From positions 1-12,829 of the forward strand of contig CAZMCN010000058.1 in NCBI GenBank assembly GCA_964564845.1: a stretch of 12,829 nt of DNA, in the 5' to 3' direction. Source of the DNA: CAYXPG01 sp964564845 (GTDB taxonomy: Bacteria; Planctomycetota; Phycisphaerae; Sedimentisphaerales; Anaerobacaceae). The notes under the pieces are model-generated. The model ran no database searches. It worked only from the letters and a program-made list of their open reading frames with translations, and had not been told where the DNA came from. Below, in pieces: positions 1 to 7,100 of the stretch. Both the position numbers and the translations under genes were made by a program. Position 1 is the stretch's first letter. Each line of letters begins with the position of its first letter.

Positions 1-23
1 ATTCACTTGTCAAAGAGCTATTT

Positions 24-41
24 CCGCCAGAGGCGGTTTTT
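24..41 (+). terminator. Compact rho-independent terminator of an upstream gene
   Basis: A perfect 5-bp GC-only stem (CCGCC at 24-28, GGCGG at 32-36) with a 3-base loop is followed directly by five T (37-41). There is no comparable T run in the - direction, so it most likely ends a + strand gene lying left of the window. The stem is short, so efficiency is uncertain. Confidence 0.6.
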
Positions 42-321
42 ATCGTACCATCTCCATACAATTTTACAAAAATATTTCAGTATTCACGCTTCGAAATTAT
101 AAGCATTCCAGCGGGAAAAAACAAAGTATTTTCTCAATCATATCTTTTTTATTTCGTATGAAAGTTTTTTGAAATTTTTCTGCCGTAAGGGTCTTTTATC
201 TATACTGGGACTACTGCAATTATGGGACTGAAATAGAGGGCGCCCCTGCGAACAAACAGCGATTTGAGACAGTATAAAAATATTATTGATGATTTACTCG
301 AAGACCGCCCGAATCTTGCAT

Positions 322-349
322 CTGTGTCATTCTGGCTCGCTGTGTCATT
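322..349. repeat. 10-bp perfect direct repeat, 18-base period
   Basis: CTGTGTCATT occurs at 322-331 and again at 340-349, separated by 8 bases. The 18-base period is a multiple of three, so the repeat could be a coding repeat in the small open frame 237-407, where both copies encode a Val-Ser pair. It could also be paired regulator sites on one face of the helix at slightly under two turns. Function unknown. Confidence 0.5.
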
Positions 350-450
350 AACTGCATTGTTTGGCTATAGTTACAGCTCTTATAGGGCGTATTTTGTGAG
401 TTTTTGATTATATCTTGTTGCGAGGCGCTTTGTAACTTGGCCGCATCATA

Positions 451-468
451 CGTTAAGCGTTGTTAACG
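451..468. promoter_or_regulatory. Inverted repeat CGTTAA-N6-TTAACG, candidate operator
   Basis: Two 6-bp arms (451-456 and 463-468) are exact reverse complements around a 6-base spacer. The repeat lies about 140 bases before the first operon gene, inside a cluster of five same-strand GTTAA motifs starting at 452, 462, 485, 494 and 510. It could be a dimeric regulator site. It is not followed by a T run, so a terminator is unlikely. No regulator is encoded in the window, so the assignment is inference. Confidence 0.35.
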
Positions 469-578
469 AATTGATTTTGCAGCAGTTAAAAAAGTTAAGA
501 GCGCAGGTTGTTAAGCCGATAAATGCTTCGTGTAAAAGGGTTTGTTGCCATTATAACCTTCGAAGATAACTGATAGAA

Positions 579-611
579 GAGGGTGTTGATTTGAGTTTTT
601 TCGGCATATGA
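579..611 (+). other. Leader mini-ORF coupled to the export gene start
   Basis: GAGGG at 579-583 lies 7 bases before a TTG at 591, an ideal ribosome binding site spacing. The TTG opens a six-codon frame (TTG AGT TTT TTC GGC ATA) ending in TGA at 609-611. That stop overlaps the ATG at 608-610 of the export gene in an ATGA arrangement. The same GAGGG is 24 bases from the ATG, too far for direct use. Ribosomes could therefore translate the mini-ORF and restart at 608. The arrangement is directly visible; its use is inference, and other genes in this operon also lack a clear binding site. Confidence 0.35.
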
Positions 612-2203
612 AAATTAAACAGATTGTAACGATTGTATTAGTGTTGGTTGTTGGCATTCACGTGGCAGGGTGCGGAAATAAATTTTTCGACCCGACACAG
701 ATAGGCAGATTTCGGCCTGTTCCAACGGTAAATGTAATACTGGATTCATTGGGCGTCGCCGATGAGACACCGTCAACCTGGGCAGCAGCAGAAGAACCAC
801 GACCAATTGATGTTTTTGCTTATGATAGCGATTATATTTTTGGTTCCGGGGATATTGTGAGGGTGTCTATTTTTGAACTGCTTCAGGAAGGTATTCCATT
901 TGACCAGCAATTTATTGTTACTGAAACCGGTAACATATCAATACCGGAGGTTGGGATAGTTGCAGCGGCCGGGCTGACTGAATCTCAGCTCGAAGAAGAA
1001 ATTGCGCAAAGCCTTAAGCCCGGGAAATTAAGAGAGCCTTTAGTTACCGTTACGCTTATCAGCTCCGTGAAAAACAGATTTTCAATATCCGGCGATGGCG
1101 TGCCTTTCCCAAACCGATATCCTATTCCAAGATATGATTTCAGATTAAATGAAGCACTTGCACTGGCAGGGGGGATAAGTCAGTTCAATACAAGCTACAT
1201 TTATGTTTCCAGGCCTGTTACCGGAAAGGAAGAAATAACCGAGGCGGGCGAACCCGAAATTTTCCAGCCCCAAATAAGACCACAAAAAGAAATACCCGAA
1301 AAGGATATGCTCGAAATTATAGCTCCAAGGTCACAAGGTCACAGTCCTGAAAACAAACTGGTTATAAGCACTGCAGAAATGATAACAGAGAAGGAGCTTG
1401 CCGATATGGCACTGCCCACAGGTTTTGAAACACCCCCGGACAATCAGCAGCAGTTAAGTGACCTTGAAAAAATACTCGAAAAATTAACCGGTTCAGTCGG
1501 TCGAGAGACTATTGATGAACCCATAGATAGCGAAAAACAGGGGAGTATTGAATGGATTTTTCAGGATGGGAAATGGGTCCCCGTCCAGGTCGGAAAGGCC
1601 AAACCGCCCTCGCCGGTCAAAACTATACCTCGTAAAGCCGTTGAACCGTTGAAGGAAAAAGTGCCTGAGGATTTTGACTGGGACCAGCTCGGCGCCGCAG
1701 CAGTACAAAGCAGAGTAATAAAAATACCGGCAGACAAACTGGCCGGCGGAGACCCAAGGTATAATATCGTGATAAGAGCCGGTGACAATATTCATGTACC
1801 TGTTGACCTTATCGGCGAATTCTATATTTATGGTAATACAAACCTGCAGGGAGCTGTACCTTTGACGGGAAGGCCGATGACTCTCAAGCAGGCTATGTCA
1901 ACTGCTGGAGGTCTTGGACCTCTGGCCTGGCCAAAACGATGTGAGGTCGTAAGGAGAATAGGTAAGAATAAAGAACTAACCGTGATGGTGGATTTGGACA
2001 AAATTGCTGCTGGTGAGCACCCGGATTTCTTTATTAAGCCGAACGATTGGATAAATATCGGCACACATTATACTGCAAGATGGCGGGCTGTTTTGAGAAA
2101 TTCGTTCAGAGCTACTTACGGGTTCGGATTTATTTACGACCGGAATTTTGCTGATAGAGATTACGGTACCAGCAGGCCTTTCCCCAACTGGTCGTTGAAG
2201 TAG
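608..2203 (+). CDS. Wza/OPX-type polysaccharide export lipoprotein with SLBB domains
   Basis: This outer-membrane lipoprotein would form the channel through which the finished polysaccharide leaves the cell. It opens with a lipoprotein signal peptide: Lys-rich start, hydrophobic stretch at residues 6-19, and lipobox VAGC with the acylated Cys22. A polysaccharide export domain follows at about 76-152 (GSGDIVRVSIFE, then ITETGNISIPEVG-like strands). The first SLBB domain begins at about 157 (LNEALALAGGISQF at 180-193). It is interrupted by a Pro/Glu/Lys-rich segment at about 205-365 and resumes near 370 (IRAGDNIHVP at 389-398). A second SLBB domain spans about 403-485 (PMTLKQAMSTAGGLG). The C-terminal Arg/aromatic tail (490-520) sits where Wza has its membrane-crossing helix. 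At 531 residues it exceeds E. coli Wza (379), largely because of the insertion. The frame is closed by a stop at 587-589, so ATG 608 is the first ATG. It is the first gene of the operon, 12 bases before the exosortase gene. Confidence 0.9.
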   Translation: MKIKQIVTIVLVLVVGIHVAGCGNKFFDPTQIGRFRPVPTVNVILDSLGVADETPSTWAAAEEPRPIDVFAYDSDYIFGSGDIVRVSIFELLQEGIPFDQQFIVTETGNISIPEVGIVAAAGLTESQLEEEIAQSLKPGKLREPLVTVTLISSVKNRFSISGDGVPFPNRYPIPRYDFRLNEALALAGGISQFNTSYIYVSRPVTGKEEITEAGEPEIFQPQIRPQKEIPEKDMLEIIAPRSQGHSPENKLVISTAEMITEKELADMALPTGFETPPDNQQQLSDLEKILEKLTGSVGRETIDEPIDSEKQGSIEWIFQDGKWVPVQVGKAKPPSPVKTIPRKAVEPLKEKVPEDFDWDQLGAAAVQSRVIKIPADKLAGGDPRYNIVIRAGDNIHVPVDLIGEFYIYGNTNLQGAVPLTGRPMTLKQAMSTAGGLGPLAWPKRCEVVRRIGKNKELTVMVDLDKIAAGEHPDFFIKPNDWINIGTHYTARWRAVLRNSFRATYGFGFIYDRNFADRDYGTSRPFPNWSLK

Positions 2204-2215
2204 AATTATTGGGTT

Positions 2216-3274
2216 ATGGTGGATAATATTGTTTCTTCTGAGCACCAAATACAGCGAGCAAATGCGATGCAATCATCTTCGGAGAAGTTGGAAACCACAA
2301 AACCAACCTGGATAGGATGGAACGAACTTGGTTTGCATAATTACATCAGGATACTGATAATCGCAGCGCTGTTCTACTATCTTTTTCAGAATGAAATTGG
2401 AAGTATTGTTCGTAGGTGGGCTACCGATAGCAGTTGGTCGCACGGCTTTCTAATTCCTCTCTTCAGTCTATACTTCATCAACCAGCACAAATGTGAGATT
2501 CTTCGTTTGGTTCAAAACAAACAATTGGCGCCCAATTACCTCGGTTTGTTGTTTATGATTTGTGCAATTGTTTTTTATCCGCTTAACATAGTCCACTTCA
2601 GATTAGGGTATCTACAGCCGATGTGTATGATAGCTACACTTGGAGCAATTGTGCTGCTTCTGGGTGGTTGGCGCCTGGTTAAATATTCGTGGCTTCCGGT
2701 CCTTTTTCTGGTTTTCGCCGTTCCATTACCGCAGAGATATTACGTTATGCTGACTATGCCAATGCGAAAATGGGCCGCCACGGTGGTAGGTGTCTTGTTG
2801 GATTTGGTCCCTAAACTGCAAACTGAAGTAAGTGGCGTGGTCATTGGTGTCATTTACAAGGGCCGACAGATGGAGCCTCCCCTTAATGTCGCAGAGGCCT
2901 GCAGCGGAATGAGACTGCTGATGGCATTTCTGGCCCTGGGCGTTGCTATGGCATATCTGCACTATCGACCTCTGTGGCAGCGTTTTATCCTGCTTGGCAG
3001 CACAATACCGATAGCAATATTCTGCAACATAGTAAGGGTTACTGCTACCGGTTTTATTTATATTTTGTGGAACCCAAAGTATACTCAGGGTATTTATCAT
3101 GATTTCCTCGGCCTGGCAATGCTTCCGTTGGCCTTTGGTTTATATGGTTCTCTTGCTTGGTTTATGTCGAGTCTGTTTGTTGAAAAAATCCCGACTAAAC
3201 CGCCGGACATTGTCGTTCGTCGTAAAAAAATCACAACGGATGACCTGCAGAGGGGACCCCAAAATGCGAAGTAA
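2216..3274 (+). CDS. Exosortase (EpsH/Xrt family transpeptidase), 8-TM-type membrane protein
   Basis: Exosortases are inner-membrane cysteine transpeptidases that cleave C-terminal sorting signals (such as PEP-CTERM) and are encoded in exopolysaccharide loci. All three expected catalytic residues are present: Cys229 in AEACSGMR (226-233), Arg274 in CNIVRV (270-275) and His295 in YHDFLGLAML (294-303). The family's N-terminal His motif appears as SWSHGFLIP (73-81). Hydrophobic segments at about 42-56, 77-89, 108-122, 134-150, 157-172, 228-247, 255-281 and 299-320 match an eight-segment fold. The soluble N-terminal 35 residues are polar. No strong ribosome binding site precedes ATG 2216; ATG 2267 (residue 18) is an alternative start, also without one. 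The end overlaps the next gene by 11 bases, suggesting coupled translation with its EpsI-like partner. The family call is firm. I cannot assign the subfamily or the exact sorting signal, and no substrate is encoded in the window. Confidence 0.93.
   Translation: MVDNIVSSEHQIQRANAMQSSSEKLETTKPTWIGWNELGLHNYIRILIIAALFYYLFQNEIGSIVRRWATDSSWSHGFLIPLFSLYFINQHKCEILRLVQNKQLAPNYLGLLFMICAIVFYPLNIVHFRLGYLQPMCMIATLGAIVLLLGGWRLVKYSWLPVLFLVFAVPLPQRYYVMLTMPMRKWAATVVGVLLDLVPKLQTEVSGVVIGVIYKGRQMEPPLNVAEACSGMRLLMAFLALGVAMAYLHYRPLWQRFILLGSTIPIAIFCNIVRVTATGFIYILWNPKYTQGIYHDFLGLAMLPLAFGLYGSLAWFMSSLFVEKIPTKPPDIVVRRKKITTDDLQRGPQNAK
3249..3256 (+). promoter_or_regulatory. Ribosome binding site deciding the EpsI-like start
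   Basis: AGAGGGGA lies inside the end of the exosortase gene, with its GAGG core about 10 bases before ATG 3264. It supports the internal start at 3264 over the earlier in-frame ATG at 3099, which would force a 176-base overlap with the exosortase gene. Confidence 0.6.
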
Positions 3275-4076
3275 TGCGTTCGGGCAACCCCAGGTTGAAG
3301 CGAGACAAATGATACGAGAGACGATAAAAATTTATTTGCAGCCGGCTTTTCTGATTTGTGCCGTTGTGCTGGCAACAGCCGGCGGCAGTATGTCAATAGC
3401 GATAAAAAGTTTTGGTGTATATTTAAGGAAGGAGCCTCTTCCATTAAAAAAACCCTTGCAGCTCTTGGATGAAATGAAACTGTCACCTTATAAGGTAATA
3501 TGGAAACAAGAAATCAAAAACGAACAGATTATCAAGGAACTCCGCACCGAGGACTATATTCAGTGGGACCTGGAAGATGCCGGTGTGTCAGCCGAAAGTC
3601 CTGTTCGGTATTGCTCATTGTTTATTACTTATTACGGACTTCCTGACGTAGTGCCGCATGTTCCTGAAGAATGTTATATCGGTGTCGGCAACCAAAGGTT
3701 GAGCTCTGACAGTATAACATTCGAAGTCAATAAAGGTGGCGAAGAACAAAAAATTCCAGGCAAATACCTCGTTTTTGGCAGCGTTGATTCCAGCCACTGG
3801 CGCAGTACAAAATTTCCGGTTATGTATGTTTTTAACGTCAACGAACAATATGCCAACAGCAGAGAAGCCGTCCGAATAGCTCTGAATAAGAACCTTTTTT
3901 ACAAGCATTCGTACTTCTGTAAGATTGAGTGGAAGTTTTTTAATCAGAAATATGGTTCGCGAATTTATCCAAACAAAGAAGATGCTATAGCAGCAGGCCA
4001 AAAGCTCCTGAGTGTAATCCTGCCTGTCTTGGAACAGGAGCATTGGCCCGACTGGAAAAACGCAGCGGATAAATGA
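3264..4076 (+). CDS. EpsI-like exosortase-associated protein (DUF3485-type)
   Basis: EpsI proteins accompany exosortases in polysaccharide loci and are needed for polymer production in some of them; their biochemical role is not settled. The 270-residue product has a polar N-terminus, one membrane segment at about 26-47, and a periplasmic domain. The most diagnostic feature is HVPEEC at 132-137 followed by IGVG, which matches the family's H-x-PE-x-C...G motif. A Ser/Trp/Arg segment (SSHWRSTKFPVMYVF, 176-190) and a C-terminal helix fit the later half of the domain. The frame is open back to 3099, but that extension of 55 residues is antisense-free overlap with the exosortase gene and looks non-homologous; ATG 3264 has a ribosome binding site and gives an 11-base overlap. 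The close linkage suggests a physical or stoichiometric partnership with the exosortase. Family call is likely but rests on the motif, size, membrane anchor and neighbour. Confidence 0.78.
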   Translation: MRSNAFGQPQVEARQMIRETIKIYLQPAFLICAVVLATAGGSMSIAIKSFGVYLRKEPLPLKKPLQLLDEMKLSPYKVIWKQEIKNEQIIKELRTEDYIQWDLEDAGVSAESPVRYCSLFITYYGLPDVVPHVPEECYIGVGNQRLSSDSITFEVNKGGEEQKIPGKYLVFGSVDSSHWRSTKFPVMYVFNVNEQYANSREAVRIALNKNLFYKHSYFCKIEWKFFNQKYGSRIYPNKEDAIAAGQKLLSVILPVLEQEHWPDWKNAADK

Positions 4077-4124
4077 TATAGTTTAGCGGGAAAAAATGAA
4101 ATATTAAACAACCGATGGTTGATG

Positions 4125-4131
4125 AAAGGAG
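4125..4131 (+). promoter_or_regulatory. Strong ribosome binding site deciding the TPR protein start
   Basis: AAAGGAG sits 7 bases before ATG 4139, the best Shine-Dalgarno match in the window. It lies downstream of the in-frame ATG at 4115, so the true start is 4139. A small hairpin (CAACC 4109-4113, GGTTG 4117-4121) ends just before it. Confidence 0.8.
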
Positions 4132-4138
4132 AAAATTC

Positions 4139-7100
4139 ATGGCAAGGAAACAATTGAATAAAAAAGTTGCACTTATTGGCTCAGCAGCTTTCGTATTATT
4201 GGTGCTGGCCGCTATCGCTGTTTTTCTGCGACTCACTCAAAAACCGGACGAGTTCATTAAAGACGGCGATGCGGCATTGCTCGTCAAAGATTATAACGAG
4301 GCTGTACGCAGTTATGACAAAGCAATTAGACTGGCAAAAACAGATTCGCTTAGGAAGATGCTGCATTTTAAGCTTGCTGATGTTTATATCGAAACCGACG
4401 AATGGCCTAAGGTGCTCGGACATTGGGGTGCAATAATACAGATAGACCCAAAGAACCTAAAAGCACGATTTGGACGATTGAAATACTATTACATAATCGC
4501 TGGTGGCGCAGGCTCGGTACCAATTTGGCAGGAAACTTTAACGCAGGCCTCTGAATTTATCGATGTCGTCGAGGATACAGAGCTTCTTAGGGAAGATACG
4601 ACAGAATGGGACCCCTATAAAAAACCCGACGAAGCAGGCGAGGGACAATTAGGTCCGTTCCTCTACTTAGTCAGAGGCAGAGCATTTCTTGAAATCGCAA
4701 AAATGCAGGCCGTTGCCGACCCGAACGAATATCTTACTCAGGCAATCGAGGACTTGAAAAAGGTTCAGAAGCTCCAGCCGGAGAATATCGATGCATATTG
4801 GTATTTAGCACAGGCAACTATCACAAAAGGAGATATTCTCGCCGCACAGAGTGACCCCGAAGAAAAAGACAAAGCCGCAAAAGAAGCTCAGGTGTATTTA
4901 AAGCAGGCAATCGAGGTCGCTGATGACAATGTTAAAGCTCATATTAATCTTCTAACAACCAGACTTATGCTCAGCAGCATAGAACAGCGCCAATCTCTTG
5001 AGCCTGAATATTTGTCGCTGGTGGATAAATTCCCCTCGAATCCACAGGCTCATTGGGCGTTAGCCAGTTTCTATTTAAGTCTTGGGCTCAACAATCTCGA
5101 TGATGCAGAACAAGCACTTGCTAATGCAACCGAATTGGACCCGGAAAATGTAATTTATGCAAGAGCTGCAGCCAATTTACACTATCGCAAGTTCTCTGTT
5201 TATAACCAAAAACCCCAGCTTATCAAGGCGATAGAAGTCGCCGGAAACGCTCTTACATTGCCGGGTGCACAGCAAAGCAAAGGCCCGGAACAATGGGTAA
5301 ATAGAACTAATAGACTTTCATTGTATATTTTTCTTGCGAACTGTTATCTCGAACAGTTGCTCCAAATCGGCGACCGCCAGTCACCGGCTGCTATAGCTCT
5401 GTTAAAAGATGCTGAACTGGCGGTGCACGAAATCGAACAGCTCGTCGGAAGTGGCGAGGACCCGCAGGTTATTAAGTGGAGGGGAATGCTTGAGCTTGCC
5501 AGAGGAAATACGAGTCTCGCCGTAAGGAATCTGTACGACGTTTACGAGAAAGATAAAGCATCCAGACCACCTGCCCAGAGAGATGCACAACTTTCTTATA
5601 ATCTTGCCAGGGTTTTTCAGAACACTTCTGAAATCGGTGCGGTTATGGAATTTATGACAACCGCACTAAATGCTGGTTATGCTGCCGTCAAACCTGATGT
5701 TTATTTGGATTATGTTGAAATCCTCTTGAGGTTCAGGCTTTTTTCCGCCGCTATGCCCAACTTAAAAGCCTATGAGGACAATTTTGGCCCCAGCGAAAGA
5801 AGCCGGATGCTTCGCATCAGTGCATATATTGCCGCATCGCAGTTCGACCAGGCCGAGGCGGAAATAGCCAAAAGAAAACAGAATGACCCAAATACAATTA
5901 GACTCAATATGGCATTTTTGCAGGGTAAAATCAGACAAATGCGGCGCTCTTTGGCACAAAGAGAAAGCGCAGCTTTATTGCCCGGTGCAGAAAAAGACAA
6001 GGTCGGATTAAGCACTGCTGAAGAACAATTAATCAAAAATCAACTCAAAAGTTACAGAGAAGCTGTAGGTGGATTGGCAGAGCAATTGCTGCTGATGGAG
6101 CCAAACTCCGTTGGTGGTGGTCATATCGCTGTCGTTTGCGAACATTATGTAGCGGAGAAGGAGATTAAAAAAGCCAAAGATTTGGTGGATAAATATTTGG
6201 ATTATTTCCCTGAGAATGCAACGGCCCGGTTTTACAAACAGTTGCTTCTTGAGCCCGAGCCGGACAAAATTACACAACAAAGGCGAAGGGAACTTGAAAA
6301 AGATGTTTTATCAAATATCTCTGAACCGGCTGTTAGGGCTATGAGTCTGGGGGCATTTTATCAAAGAAATAACGAACCAAACAAGGCAGTTGAGCAGTTT
6401 AGGAAAGTCCTGGACGTATATGACTGGGCCGGACGGGTCGTAACTGTCACTGACGAGCCTGAGGAAATGACAAATCCTCAGAGATTTGCTGCTGCCTATA
6501 TTTTCCGTTTGTCGCTCGCAGCAAAGGACTGGAAGTTAGCCGAGCAGATAGCAGAAATAGTTCGCCGTAAAAATCTTGATGAGTGTGACGGTAAATTTTT
6601 TGCCGCCAGGATTGCCGCAACCAAAGGACAATATAATGATGCGATTTCACTTATCGATGAATGCCTGCTGCTTAGACCTGTCTTCTCACAGGCCTATATG
6701 TTGAGAAGCTCCGTCAACAACGCTCTTGGAAATGAACGTGCATCTATTGAAGACGCCCAGAGGGCATATTCTATGAACCCCCTCGACGCAAGTATTGCAA
6801 GAGTTTTGGTCGGTGTGCTGTATGCGCGTAATAAAAAGCTTGGAGATAATGTATCGCCTGACCAGATACTCGAAGAAGAAGCAGCCTGGAACAGAGCTCT
6901 GGCACTGAACCCGGCAGATTTGCAGCTGCGCAGCCTTTATGCTCAATACTTAACTGAAAAAAAACCACAGGATGCCCTCGCAATTCTGCAAAATTTGCAA
7001 AAAGTCACCCCCAGTGTGGACAATGCCGTACTGCTCGGAAAGATAGCAACAAAAGTAGCTCAGGAACAAATGAATCCGGAACTAAAACAGGCGTATTTTG

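Larger units (their letters stand above)
42..590. other. Leader region without a confirmed gene
   Basis: About 550 bases between the upstream terminator and the operon hold no convincing gene. The left part (42-200) is AT-rich with T and A runs. A TATACT hexamer at 201-206 resembles a -10 box but has no good -35 at 16-18 bases. A stop-free frame at 237-407 could encode a short peptide with one hydrophobic segment; it has only non-ATG starts and no good ribosome binding site, so it is not called as a gene. A 10-bp direct repeat (322-349) and a GTTAA motif cluster (452-518) are listed separately. The operon promoter is probably in this stretch, but I cannot place it. Confidence 0.5.

Noticed and set aside
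169..206. TTGAAA (169-174) with TATACT (201-206) as a sigma-70 promoter
   Set aside because: The spacer is 26 bases, far from 16-18, and no better -35 lies at the right distance.
264..407. Leader small frame as a PEP-CTERM-type sorted peptide
   Set aside because: It has a hydrophobic stretch but no Pro-Glu-Pro-like motif before it and no Arg-rich end.
420..607. Sigma-54 (-24/-12) promoter, expected because some exosortase regulons use PrsK/PrsR control
   Set aside because: I found no GG-N10-GC element in the leader with a reasonable match to the consensus.
3099..3263. Upstream extension of the EpsI-like gene to ATG 3099 (325 residues)
   Set aside because: It would overlap the exosortase gene by 176 bases, including the His motif region. 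ATG 3264 has an AGAGGGGA site and gives the membrane-anchor layout expected of the family.
4109..4121. Hairpin CAACC-GAT-GGTTG before the TPR gene as an attenuator or terminator
   Set aside because: The stem is only 5 bp, has no following T run and ends before the ribosome binding site, so regulation cannot be supported.
4115..4138. ATG 4115 as start of the TPR protein
   Set aside because: The strong AAAGGAG site lies downstream of this ATG and 7 bases before ATG 4139; nothing suitable precedes 4115.
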